The position numbers and the translations under genes were made by a program. Positions 50,282 to 62,468 of a stretch of 64,000 bases of DNA are shown piece by piece (position 1 is the first letter of the stretch; each line of letters opens with the position of its first letter). A model generated the notes under the pieces. That model worked only from the letters and a program-made list of their open reading frames with translations. It searched no databases and was not told the origin of the DNA. Source of the DNA: Sphagnum compactum (taxonomy: Eukaryota; Bryophyta; Sphagnopsida; Sphagnales); the NCBI GenBank assembly GCA_965153455.1, contig OZ234498.1, positions 5,394,001 through 5,458,000 on the forward strand, written 5' to 3'.

Positions 50282-53200
50282 TTAGGCACGCCCGTTGAAC
50301 TTGGGGACCTTCCCACTGAGTACTTGGATCTTGTGCTCCTTGAGCCTCACCAACTGTTCCAGCTTCCTCACTTTTGCTTCTAGCAGCTGCAACCAGAATC
50401 TGGTACACCTTATTTCTTGACATAATAGTCATGTTCTAGGCTGAAAATACTTTGTAGCTGTAAGCTAAAATATTGGTGATCAGTTTTCCCCTGAACCAAA
50501 AGTGGTTGTAGTCTTGCATTCTTTAACCTGATTGAGCACCTCTGGTGGTGACTAAACTTTGTGGCATTTGTTGGCTATTAAAGGGGTCAAAAATTCTGTG
50601 ATATTTAAGTGAGAGCCAAATGGAGCTACCTCAATAGTTTCACTAAGCTCTCGTATAAGTGCATCCTTCTCTTCTAGTTTGGCAGATACTATTGGCTCTG
50701 GCATTCCACAACGTCGAGGGCTCTGCTTATGAAAAGCAAGGGCAGAGGTGATTTAAGTTTGACACCAATCATTGCTCACTCTGATGTCAACAGGCATGAT
50801 GGTGGTTTGTTTCTTCAACATGAATTTGCCAAGACTTCTTTTTCTTTGGAGACTTAATGCCAATGCAACCTTCATAGATAAGGAAATGCTGAAAAGAGGA
50901 AGGTGACTAAGAAAGGTGAATAAGTCATCTTATTTGCAGAATACATGAGTGGGAGTTCAGATTCCGTACTGTAGCCCTTGAAGGTGCATAGGGATCTTGA
51001 GAAGCACGCCTACCAAAACACAATGACCTATTAGTTTCATATATGGAAACATGGCATTACGATGAGTTTCATAGTAGGTGAGACACCTTCTCTCACATGT
51101 TTCTGTTGATCTAGAAAATATAGTGTGACTCCCATATGAATTCAGTGATATTCCTGCAATTCTGGACAGATTCTATATTGCTGTTCATAACAGTGTTCCA
51201 TCATCCATACTCACATGTTGGATGGTGTGAGGGTATTCCGTTTGCCAGAGTCTCGATCTCGAAAGTACTCTTGTCGACCCCCATTCTCCTTTATTTGTGG
51301 CTGCTGAGCCAATCCTGTACACTCACAATCTGGGGCTTTTCACTCTCCTTTGCTAGCAATGAAGTTGAGAGAGAGATCAAGAAAAGCAGAATTCAGTTTT
51401 AAGCAACTGGCATGCACAGCCTAGTTTCTGGAAAATTAGAAAGGAGAATGGGAATACTCATGAGTGTGTCTCTTTGGGGGCCCCCAGATCGTGAGTGAGG
51501 ATCATGAAAATGTCCTCCATCCAAATGGTCCTTTGCAAGATCTGAATCTCCTGACAATCCATTTGGCTTGTACTTTGCAATCTGCCCAAATTGTAGCATG
51601 CGAAAGGACTGCTATCTCAGCCTGGAGTTTAAAGATGGTGGGTCCCTTTGTAATATAATTGTGATAAAGTTGCACTAAAACCTTGTTCAAACACATTATG
51701 GCAAGATTCTCATGCACTTCACCATATAGATACAGCTGACTATTTGTAACTGATTTGATACCCCACCCTTCATGAAATGGGAAAAAAAAAATTCAAAGAG
51801 AGTTTTGTTCAGTATTCCAGCAACAAGACCTAAATCATCAAAGGAGTGTCTGCAATTTTAACCTATCTCCTCCCCTAACTCATGTGTGTTCTAGAGACAG
51901 GTCAAGGGAGCTACCTTATACTTGAGAAGCTTTAGAATCCTTTCAATCATTTGTGGTTCACAACTGGCTACAGCCTCAATGTCCTCTTTTGTCAGTGAAA
52001 AATGCAGGCGCCTGAACACCTTGTCTGCACAAACTCCTCCAAGACAGAAGCATGAATAAAGTAAAAGTGGGCTGATCACTCCATTTTCTGTCCTGAGATT
52101 CTTTATTGGTCAATTACCCAAAATTGTCTCCTGCTGCTAATTAAGAAATCTGCTGTTGCCAAATACAGCCTCTTCTCTTGCAAAATTGCACGGAATGGGT
52201 TTTGCTGCATATGATCTCTTCAATGTTCCATTGGATGTAATTCTCTGGGGTTCAATATTTATGCTGCACAGCCCAATTTTCTTACAGCAGTACAATGAAC
52301 TCAAATTCATTGGAAGAGGACAAGCAATGCAACTAACTGTTTAGGGTGCTCCAATTGTAAATTTTCTGTGCAAGCCCATTTGCAGCACTGTAGTTGTGTG
52401 CATCCACCAGTCTAGGACAATAATGGGCAACCACCTCGGCTGCCAGCACTGTCCCTCCCCAAAAGAATTGAGAAGACTTTCAAATCAACTGCAACAGTAC
52501 CATCAAGATCAGGGAGAGCACACAACCTGATGCTTTCCATTGGCTAAGCATATCCCTAAGTGAGCAGCTATAGACTGACCAAATTGAAGGAGCCTCTTGT
52601 TGTTTAACAGTCACAAGGGTCTTGCTGTATGCTTTGTGGCTCAGACTGTAGTCAAGAAATTGGACCCTTGGCAGGTCCCATATGGCTGGTGAAAGCATAC
52701 ATTTGTATTATGCAGATGCTAGAGCAATTCACCTATGCCTCTATCAAAGTTTGTGCTCTTCAAAAGTATCTCATAAAACATCAGGCATAATCAACCAAGA
52801 CTTTAGTCATTGAGTGCCTGGCTGACAATGGATGGAAGCATATCAGTTTCCTAAAACCAAAGGAGGCACTTTGCTTAAGGTCTTGTATGGGGCTTGTATG
52901 CATTGTGAGTGTGCCAGAGAGAAGGTGCTATTTTGTTAAGTTTTAAGAATTATGCAGAAGGCAACAGAGAGTTCAGGAGAGCACCTGCATCACTAAAGTC
53001 TCGTGAAATGTTGCGCTTTGGTCTTGACAAAGGGATACCATCAATCTGTTTGTCCACTACCCAAGCTTTTCAGTACTTCGAAGAATGGAACACTGAAATA
53101 TCTACCTCTCTGTCTCATTGCACACAACATGTTGCCTTCTCCACCTCTCCCTGTAGCTTGTTAATTTTCCCTTTCCCTCTCCAAACTCTCTCACCAATAC

Positions 53201-53671
53201 CTCTGTTCCAGAGAATCCTCCTGTTATCGGCTACACATGCCACATTGATCCAAGAAGTCCACTGCAAGATCGTTTGTCAGATTTTAGCCATACCCTAACT
53301 CCAAATTGCCATCCTCTATGTTCACTGCTCTTGGTTGCTAATACTCATCATGCAACTTGCCTTATGTGAAGCCACCCTGAACACTCTGACATGGCAGCTA
53401 CATAACATTGATACAATGGCAGCCCCTGATTTTTGTTTGCAGCAAAACCATGCTATGTGAAGCTGCAATCGCAAGTCCATCCTCAAGATGGTGGCCTAAA
53501 CCTGAGGATGGCTGATAGTGAAAATGTCCAACCTCAAAAGCCCAATGCAGATGGATATTGCAACAACATTTTGAAACTAAAAGAGAGACCAATTGTGGGA
53601 TGTGGGAAAGGAGCAGATGGCCCACCCACCCACGTATAAAGAAGAGGAAGCTCGTCTGGTGATACATCCAT
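50282..53671 (-). CDS. SPEF1: SPEF1/CLAMP-type flagellar calponin-homology protein, complete, nine exons, 231 residues
   Basis: SPEF1 (CLAMP) is a microtubule-binding, bundling protein of motile cilia, placed in the central apparatus. Exons on the minus strand: 53,671-53,630, 53,045-52,985, 52,448-52,338, 52,024-51,915, 51,621-51,574, 51,300-51,215, 51,009-50,970, 50,722-50,630 and 50,386-50,282. All junctions are GT-AG and in phase. The 231-residue product is close to the animal protein's roughly 236. Residues 1-115 are the CH domain: PDELPLLYTW, then IDGIPLSRPKRNISRDFSD, VLAAEVVAHYCPRLVDAHNY, KIYNWSTLNNKVFRRLHFSL and CEPQMIERILKLLKYK. A linker follows (AEIAVLS, then a polar stretch). The C-terminal coiled coil (about 181-220) reads KLEEKDALIRELSETIE then LLEAKVRKLEQLVRLKEHKI, as in SPEF1. 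The start context CACCACCATGG is strong. The donors at exons 5 (GTACAA) and 7 (GTACGG) are weaker and are supported mainly by phase. Confidence 0.92.
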
Positions 53672-53960
53672 GGTGGTGGAAATGTCCTTAGCCTGTCACC
53701 ATTATACATGCATATCCTTCTGCTGCAAGAATTCGTCCTCTCTGCCAGACCGCATGTTCTCCCCTGCTTTTGGATCGCAAAATAAAACTGTCAACAACAA
53801 AAAAAACCCTAACCCCAAAAGAGCGTCCGGGGAGCAAATTTTGCAGCCACGCTCTATTGCACCCCTGCTTGTGGATTCGGAAATAAAAACTGTAAACAAC
53901 AAACCCTAACCCCAAAAGAGCGTCCGTGGGGCAAAATTCTGCAGCCAACTCTGTTGTCTA
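53672..53960 (-). promoter_or_regulatory. SPEF1 upstream region with a duplicated 101-bp segment carrying teloboxes
   Basis: Two copies of a segment begin at 53,761 and 53,862 (period 101 bp). Each has CCCCTGCTT, AACAACAAA..CCCTAACCCC, AAAGAGCGTCCG and TTNTGCAGCCA. The AACCCTAAC core is a plant telobox, which binds TRB-type factors. A TATAAT-like sequence lies near 53,700. A promoter role is inferred from position alone. Confidence 0.5.
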
Positions 53961-54560
53961 TTGCTGCATTTTCTCTCAAAGGGACAAAAGGAGGTTTGCA
54001 AATGATGGTGAGGATGATAGTGCCAAATCGGGTGATGCGCGTCCAGGTTGTGATGGAGTGGTAAAAAAACTCAGTGGGACGGAGTGGGAAGGGATGATGC
54101 AAGAAGGGGAGAGAGAAATGGGGTACCTTTCCATGCGATTGCAATGGAGGAAATGATTGGCAAGATGGGTATGTGGCGTATGTGAATGGAAGATGGTGGG
54201 AGAGAGAGAAAACAGGGTTCCGGGCGGAAAGGAAACCCCAATTTCAAAAAGCAGTTGCAGGCCGGTAACCGTTGTTCCTAGCTTTTTTGGTTGGGCCCTG
54301 CCCTGCCCTGCCCTGCCCCCAGCCCAGACTCTCCATATTAGGGGCAGGAGTCTTGGGCATGCATGCATGCACAGGGTGGGAGTCCAGACTCCTGCCCAAA
54401 ACTCCTGCCCTAGAACAAAAACCCACACAAACCCTGGGTTTTGGGTATTTCAAACAAATCAAAATCAAAGGACCGGACCGGACCGGACCGGACCGGACCG
54501 GCCAATTTTAATTTTAAATTTTAAATGGAAATATTCTGTCACAATATTCCCCTTTTTCCC
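53961..54560. repeat. GC-rich stretch with simple repeats and an inverted repeat, no gene named
   Basis: It contains (CCCTG)n at about 54,297-54,318, GCATGCATGCATGCA near 54,358, an inverted pair GGGGCAGGAGTC / GACTCCTGCCC (about 54,341 and 54,388), and (GGACC)n at 54,470-54,500. Open frames on both strands here have simple-repeat composition. Confidence 0.55.
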
Positions 54561-54947
54561 CTAAATTTTTTTGCCAAAAAAGTTGAGAGTTTTTTTTTAT
54601 TCACATCTGGAGTCTCATTTTAGGTTGTTGGCAATTTTTAAGTATTTTTAAAAAACTATAAAGATTTTTTTAAATTCTTAAGGGGACCCATAGGCACCGG
54701 TGGGGGTTGAGGGGGGATGTTTTTTTTTGGGGTTTTGTGTCGACAAAGGGTATGATGAGAAGAGATGTCATTCAACAAAGAATTAAGAAAGAAATCCATC
54801 TGTGTTATTATGTAACACAATTTTTTTTAAAAAGGAAAATAAATATCCAAACAACACTTGAAGGAAAAACACCACAAAACTCACGCCAAAGGAACAAGAT
54901 TTTTTTTTTTGGCAAATGTACATATCACCAGCTCCTTGTATGAGGAA

Positions 54948-54976
54948 AGGGTTTAGGGTTTAGGGTTTAGGGTTTA
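54948..54976. repeat. Interstitial telomere-type repeat, about 3.6 copies of TTTAGGG
   Basis: An exact heptamer run of the Arabidopsis-type plant telomere sequence in an AT-rich region. It is short, so it is more likely to mark a repaired break or a telobox-like site than a fused chromosome end. Confidence 0.9.
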
Positions 54977-54979
54977 TAA

Positions 54980-57900
54980 CTGTCATGAAAGAGTTCAAAC
55001 TTTTCTAAATTTCCCTTATGCACCTTGCACAAAGTTTTGAAAGATCACAAATGAATACTCGCACAAATGTTCCACATTGGCAAGATAATAGTTGCAATCA
55101 AGCCGATTTTGTAGATTAGTTGGTGGAGAGCTTTGGTGATAGTTTGAAATTTAAAGCTAACACTAGGTTTCCCTATTGTGAAAGCAATTGGTGGATTGAA
55201 TCAAACCGAGAAAAACAAAATGAAAGATCTAACAAGATGTGCATTGCACAATCAATTTTGCATTGAACTACATGAACAATAGTGAAATGGAAACACATTT
55301 TTTATTTCACAACAATATCATTGAATATGATGCAAGGTTGAAAATGTTTTGAAATTTATAACTATTTTTGAGTCAGATGCCACAAGTATTTGTGGCCACT
55401 AAAGAAGAATAACTTGTTCATTCATTAAGAACCAATAACACCTTAACACCAACAAAAGGACCTTAAAAAAAAATTCAATTCAATACCAAAGTTCCTCTTT
55501 ATATTTTAGAACATTTAAACTTAAACCTTGTTGAACATATCTTCATTCAAGCTACAAACAAATCTTGTGAAGGTTAGAGTAGTTCCATTTCATTTTAGTT
55601 TTTTTCCCCTTATAAGCAAAACAATATTTAAGCAAGAAAGGGCTTATAGAGAGAAAGCATGCACACATGCACAAAAAAATGTTGGTTTATATGAAAGAAG
55701 GTGATTTAACATATGGGCTTGCACTCCACTCCAAGGTTGTAGTGCAGGTTGGCTTGCATATCCATTTGGCTCACCAAGTCCATTCCGCTCTACCAAGAAT
55801 TAGGGTAAGTTAGTAGACCGACCACCAAACACTTAATGCATCAATGGGTCACCAATTTTAATAGAGTCAAACTTTGATTTTGATGGCCAAAGATAAATTG
55901 CAACCCTCCTCTAGGTGCATTCGAAGCCACTTGAATCATGTTATTTGGTTACAAAATGAACAAGATATGTTCTTTAAAAGTTGGACGGATCCCATTGTTG
56001 AAAAAATAACTTACCAAACACTAAAACATTCCATGCATTCACACCTAACTCCATGTAGCCATGCACTGCATTCCTCATAAACACCTTTTAAAGATCTCAT
56101 CACCAAACTTAATGTTCTTTCAACTAAATAGAATATAATATGTTAATGTTCATTTTTTATTGAATGGCCAAGATGTACATGCAAAAACAAAGTTGCCAAA
56201 TCCAAGGTCATGGGTGATTTAAACAATAGACCTTTAAATTTTTCATTACTCAAGGGCATTGTTGCAAACTATGAGTGCAATTTTTCATTACCTTATAATT
56301 TTTGAGTTTCTCCTTCACATTGTTAGCTCTTTTTTACATGAATTGTGGCCATGGCAATTATTCCTTGAGCTTTAACTTGCAACTAGACTAAGTTCTTCTC
56401 TCCTTCCCCTTTCAACCCACAAAGTTTGTGCCATTCCTTCTAATCCTCTTGCTTGTTCCTCCTTGAAGCTCTAGTGAATTATTTTTCTTCACAAGTTTCA
56501 TACCCTAGTTAGTTTTCTTTTATGAAGATATTTATTTGTATAACTAATTCAATTTTTAAAATGTTATGCGAGAACCGAAACTAGTGGTTTTCACAAAAAA
56601 TGAAAACCACCCAACACTCGAAAAAAACTACCCAAGCCAAAACAAGGGGACTTGTTTGGGACAAACATCAAATCTTTGTCAATTCATGAAAACATGCACT
56701 TGTTTTTTTGGTGTACCTAAATAGCATTTTGCTTGGCATACAAAATTGGCAAGCTTTACAAAAAATAATTTCCCACCTCCCTAAACCCTCCCTTTAAAAA
56801 CATGTTGTCATTTTCATTTTTTTATAATAATATCCACTAGGTATCATAGATTTTTTTAACAAAAATACAATGCATGGTTTTTCCTTTTAAAGAAGGAAAA
56901 AGAAGGTGACAAAAAAAGTGGTTTGGGTGATTAAGGCTTACCCAAATTACATAGAGGAAATTGTTTCTTAGTGGTTTAAGACCACTTGATTTGTGAAAAA
57001 TAAATGGAAAATTTGTAGGAAAATGAAAGGAGGATATGTTCTTCATCATGTGCCAAATGCCCATTATTTTATCACATTCCTTCCTAGGAAGGCCTTTCTA
57101 GAAGGTCACCCAATTCCCAATAAGCATCGTATGTTGCATGAACATTAGGAGTTCAATTGTTTTTCATATACTATAATAAATGACCACAACAACAACATAT
57201 TTATAACATATAACCCTTTTCAGCACACTTATTTATGATACCTAACTTGATCACAACAAAAAGGTGTATAAAAGGTTTAAATTACTTAATAAATAAGTGT
57301 CATGAAAAGAGGAGGGGGTAAGGAATAAGAACTTTCATGAGGAAATAATTGAGAAAAAATTCATAAGAATATTTTCTTAATTGTTGTTGTTGTAAATCTT
57401 TCTATCATTTTTGTTGTTGTCATTATCTTGGGATCATGTGTGGGTTTTTAAGAAGATTATGATGATGTTGAGTTTTGAAATGGAATAAAGGTGTGAAGGA
57501 CATTGTTTCAATGGGCACCGACCGTTTTTGTAGGAAATTTTGAATTTTGAATGGCGGTAATGATCAAGGTAGTTTTGTTACATTTTTGGTGACATTACAA
57601 GTGCAAAAACATACGACCTTTGGTTATGCACAAGCTAAATAAGTTGGGATTTGGCTACAAACAACAAATAAATTAAGAATTGGTGAAATCTAGCTAATGA
57701 GTAATCAAAGCACGGAAACATTGCCAATACATTAAAAAAATTTGGCAATGCACGAAACTTGGTAAGTAATCTCAAAAATTTGTTATTTAGTGTATTATTT
57801 CTAGGGAGTTAGGTAAAGAAATTTAACCAAAAATTGAATTAATCTTTCCAAAAAGGATAAACAAAATGACTAAAAGTAAAAAATACAAGTTCATTGACAA

Positions 57901-58590
57901 AAAAATAATAGGAGAAAAAACAAGCATTTACTTCCCCATTAAACCTATGTCCTTTTGCTTTTCATTGTTTACCACTCTTCAAAGGTCTCATCATATGGAA
58001 AGTTTTACAAGGTAAAAATTGTTTGAAAATATATATTGACCACCACAAGGAGATGTTCATTGAATTTGTTTCGCAATTTGAACTTCATGAAAGATCAAGT
58101 TGAAAATGTTCATTGATCCTCCACTCTCCCCAACACTTGGACTACAACAATTTTCACAAATTTGAAATATTCCAACATAGTGTTTCACAACACTTTAGAG
58201 GTTGAAAAAGTTTTCCATAATTGAGCGAAAGGATTCATAAGGATTGGTGGTTCCATGGTAGAAACAACATTTGCCTTCATGGTGCATTTGAAGGTGTTAA
58301 ATTAAAGCTCAAGGGCAATCAAGGAGAGAGTAAGTAGGCATACCATGTTTGACTATCACTCATAACAATAATGTTCTTTCAGAAGGGTGAAATGCTTCTA
58401 AAAATTCTCCTTAGCTTCAAAGTGAAGCCAATATTAAGGTTACATTACCCCCATAACATCCATCAAAAAACTTGTAAAGAATTCGCAAGTCAATTGTTTT
58501 GTTAAAAACTTTACAACCCCTATAAGACACCCACAAAAAATCCAGCAAACACATAAATGACATAAAATTATTTAGATCCAAAGTTCTTGC
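54980..58590. other. AT-rich intergenic sequence, no gene seen
   Basis: Short frames only (for example 55,874-56,080 and 56,837-57,064), with no recognisable family. Probably old repeat sequence. Confidence 0.5.
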
Positions 58591-58594
58591 AATA

Positions 58595-60040
58595 ATTTTG
58601 GATGGAAGAAAAAACTAATGCAAAAAAATAAAACACAATACATATGAAAACTTCTTACAAATAAAATAGTCAATAAAATTTCACAACAACCTCACTAGCC
58701 TCCTAATCATTTCCAACATCAAACAAATTTGGAAAAACAAATAAAGGATCAAACATTTCGGTTAATCTCATGCATACAAGTAACAAACATAAGAATTTTC
58801 CCTCAAGACAACATTGAAACAATGAATTTATTCATCTGACTTATAAAAGATATGTGCACGTTATTGATGTAATACCTATGCACATGAGTTTGATATTGTC
58901 CACAATGGTATTAAAAAGTTTTCAAATAACTTTGTAAGGTTTGCATGTGACAGGTTTAGGGTACATTGCATAATGTTGTTTGTCACCACATTGGAAGGGC
59001 AATAATTTAACACCCATAGTATTCATATTAATTCAAATGCAATCCAGGTCAAAGAAATGGCGGCATGCTTGCATGACATCACATCTTTAAAGTTTTGGAA
59101 GGTGTCTGACACAAAGCAAGTTTTCATATTGTTGTAAAATTCATAAAGTTGAGCTTGACAAACTTTAATAGCTACAATGTAGTTGTGCAAGCAAAGACAT
59201 CCCTTTGTTGGGGGAACTTGATTAGAACGTGCATAGTTTGTAGCAACGATAGCAAAGCAACAAGGCCGAGGAGCACAACAATCTCACACATAAAGTCAAA
59301 ATTCATTTGTGCAACCGAAATCTCAACACAATCTTTTGCCATTTTCACCAACAAATATCTATATTCAAACATGACTATTTTGGTTAGGGACAACATACTT
59401 ATCCACCTGGTTTTTATGTTATTTTAAAAAAATTCCTTTAGTGTGCAACGATTGAACTAGCTTTGTAAACTTTATGTGTATTTTCGGACTATGCGAGAAA
59501 AAAAATATAAGGATTGGAGCAAGGACTCAATTCTAAAAACAAAAGGCAAATGAGACAAGGTTTGAACAATGAGGTTAGTATGATGGCTCATGCAATGGAT
59601 TCTTTTTATGCGAAGAGAAAAATCATTAAATTTTTTTTTTGTCACCTCATTTCTCATTCCCTATCACACCAAGATGGAAATAATGCATTTCAGATCATAA
59701 AAACACAAGCTTTAAAATCTAGTGCTAGACTTGACAACAAAATGCACAAATGTAGAAATGAACAAATCAAAATGACAATTAAAATTCACTTAAAAGATGC
59801 TCATGTTGTTAGCTCTCCAAATGACAACAATTTCGAAGTAATTTCATATTTAAATAGACCTCCATCAATGGCAATTACATCCTTGATCACGTTGGTTAAA
59901 TTGTTAACATTTCCATCTCTAGCGACACACTTAAGTGAAATCAAGATTAACAAATAAGTTTAATCCTCGACAACATACTTATGAATTGACATTATGAGAA
60001 AACTATGTTCGTTGCAACTTGTTCGATGCAATTAGATTCA
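58595..60040 (-). pseudogene. hAT-like transposase relic (DUF4371-type), copy B, unsplit
   Basis: The reverse complement of 60,040-58,595 matches 43,250-43,775 then 47,547-48,385 without the 3.7-kb insert. Readable pieces include RGGNVNNLTNVIKDVIAIDG, IHCMSHHTNLIVQTLSHLP, RIESLLQSLYFFSRIVRKYT and KTRWISMLSLTKIVMFEYRY. The relic begins abruptly at about 60,040, next to retrotransposon gag sequence, so its N-terminal part is missing. Frameshifts and stops rule out a product. Confidence 0.85.
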
Positions 60041-60114
60041 TATGATTCATTATATTAAATCAATTTTGATTATTTGATACGTCATAATTTGGTTGTTTAT
60101 GTTCTTGAATAATT

Positions 60115-61504
60115 GGTGCTTTAGCATCCACTTTCTTGCTTGGATAGTGAACAATATTGTTGTGATCATTGTTCTTACAAATTCAACAAAAATTGTTTAA
60201 TAGTTTATAATCTTTTGTGTAATACCCTTCATTATAACAATTATAACAATATAGTCAATTTTGATATGTGTCAAAAGGTATTTTCATTTCTTTCTTTGTG
60301 GGCTTTTAATGTTCTTCCTCTTCATCAAAATCATGTGATTTTTCAACGTTAAAATCTTGATGATATCTAGCCATATTCTTCCTTTTTACTAACATCTCCT
60401 TTCCTACCAATATTGTTAATTTTACTACTTGTGTTAAAGTTCTTTGTCATGGCATATTAATAATAGTCATCTTTACTTTGGTCCTTACATATTCTTTATA
60501 GCTTTTTTGAAATATATATCATCTGGTTGTTGTGGACTGAGCACATAAAGTTGTAAAAACTTATTGTATTAGTCTTTCTTCAATTGATGTTTTTTTCACT
60601 TTGCATATCACAAAGCTATAGTTGCTTGTCCTTCAATTTGAATTTCACTAAATCTAGTTATAAAAGTTCATTGCACCTCATTCCAAGTTGCTACTAGATG
60701 TGATGTTTCATATTTGAAAAACCAATACATAATTCTTCCCCTTTAAAAGTTTGGAAAATATAACAACCTACGATCTTTTGCATCTTCACCATTTGTTACA
60801 CATATTTAAGTTAATTGGCATATATGTAATACATGATCATCGTTACATGATATTTAAGTAATTGAATGTGCAACACATTAGTAGTTGGTAAAGTCATAAG
60901 GGACAAATCATTCATTTTAGTGTTGTCAACAAAGTTGGTGTAATCAATATTGCTTGCACAGTTGAAGGAAGAACCGATTTGGTTTGAAAGGTTGTTTGAA
61001 AAAATAACCCAAATAATTCACGCTCCATTGATTTATTATCGAAATTCGGATTTTTAACTTCTAATGTTTATCTGTCATTAACGTCTATTGTTGTAAGAAG
61101 TGACCATCCTTCTTTTGTTGCCCATTCAAGTGACCCAAAAGCGCTAACTATAGGTTATGGTGTTGTCAAACCAAAGGTATCATTTGTTATTGACTATTTT
61201 TCATTTTTCATATTTGGTGAATCGGATTGAATTGATTGTCTTACTTCTTCACTTAGTGATAAAAAATGTTTCTTCAACAATAACATGCATTACTAATATT
61301 ATAGTCTTTTCTAACAAAGGTTCAAATATTTGATATCTTGACGATGGACTAAAATAATTTTCAGTCATTTCCATATACTAGGATTTTCAGCTTGTTGTGA
61401 TGAAGTAATTACTTCGTTCACTTCCTCTCAATTTTGTTCATGATTTTGTCTTTTTTAGTCTTGTGATCTATATTTTGTTGTTCTTGATCTCTACTTCTAT
61501 TCAT
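60115..61504 (-). pseudogene. Decayed LTR-retrotransposon gag with zinc knuckle
   Basis: Reading on the minus strand, a plausible start MNRSRDQEQQNIDHKTKK lies at 61,504. A Retrotrans_gag-like core follows at about 60,720-60,500 (WFFKYETSHLVATWNEVQ, then TFITRFSEIQIEGQA). At about 60,240-60,180 comes a CX2CX4HX4C knuckle, read here as CYNCYNEGYYTKDY, with Tyr at the His and last Cys positions. Both changes fit G:C to A:T transitions. A second CX2C motif follows. Many stops. No protease, reverse transcriptase or integrase is found: the element ends against hAT relic B. Confidence 0.75.
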
Positions 61505-62468
61505 CACAAGTTTTAAACAAACAAAATTGATTTTTTTTACAAGCATTTTTTTAAAAATAAAATCCAATCATAATTTTTCATAGAGATCTAGTATGGATAA
61601 TAATGACCATAATTCTTTTGACATTACATCTTCAAAACAATAATCCCTCATTCCCTTTCAATCTTGTTACATAATCAAAACCTTGTAAAATTTGAAGTCC
61701 AAAGCAAATCACATGACATCCATTTTTCTACCAAAACATTGATATTTGGTTTAGTAAAACTTTTGTCTATAAACAAATGTTATGCTATGACAATTTGTAA
61801 TTATCTTCTTAATTGGTATCATTGTAAGCGAGGAAACCACTGCCAACAACCACCTTTTATATTTAGTTAACATTGTAGTATCAATTACCAACGTTCTATG
61901 TTGAACACACCATATTTTAATACCTCCGCATAATTTCTTTAATATCAACTCTTGTATTTTTTTTGACATTGCTTTGTATTTATCAACAAAACAATTCCAT
62001 ATAACATGTTCTAATGTTTTTTTTTGAGTGTATATAAATAATCCACAAAAGACCAGCTATATTTATTATGTTTGCTCAATCTTTCTTTACCTCCTTCTAT
62101 TGTTATGACTTCCTTTAACCACTCACTTTCTCTCGTAATGACAATCATAATCTACCAACATTCATTCCATCTGTGATAAACATTATTATAATAATCAAAC
62201 AACATGATAAACTTAAACCATATCTTGCTCATAATAATTAAATAAATTTGAAAAAAGCAACCACTTCTTCAGCACCCAAAACAATCATTCTGTTAACTCC
62301 ATCACCCTTTTTTTCAAGTCTACAAACTCCCAATATGTCTAGGAAACACAATAAAAAGTACATGAATTAATCAGAATCCCAAGTTTATTTGATTTATAAC
62401 AAATTCAACATTCCAATTCCCACAAGTTGTCCACATTGAGAAATTCACATCCTAGCATGGTCACCAAA
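61505..62468 (-). mobile_element. Leader region of the decayed retrotransposon
   Basis: It lies between the LTR end and the gag start. Directly after the LTR terminus (CTAACA) the minus strand reads TTTGGTGACCATGCTAGG, the position of a primer-binding site in plant Ty3-type elements. The rest is AT-rich without recognisable coding. Confidence 0.55.

Noticed and set aside
51399-51599. 66-codon frame as a SPEF1 exon
   Set aside because: Its possible donors do not give the phase needed by the next exon. The overlapping 48-bp exon at 51,574-51,621 joins both neighbours in phase and continues the expected AEIAVL linker.
52480-52698. Candidate SPEF1 CH-domain exon with a DLDG sequence
   Set aside because: The surrounding residues do not fit the CH domain. 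The true exon with IPLSRPKRNISRDFSD was found at 52,985-53,045.
53926-54564. Divergent gene starting upstream of SPEF1
   Set aside because: Frames here are short, overlap on both strands and consist of simple-repeat translations. No splice-supported continuation was seen.
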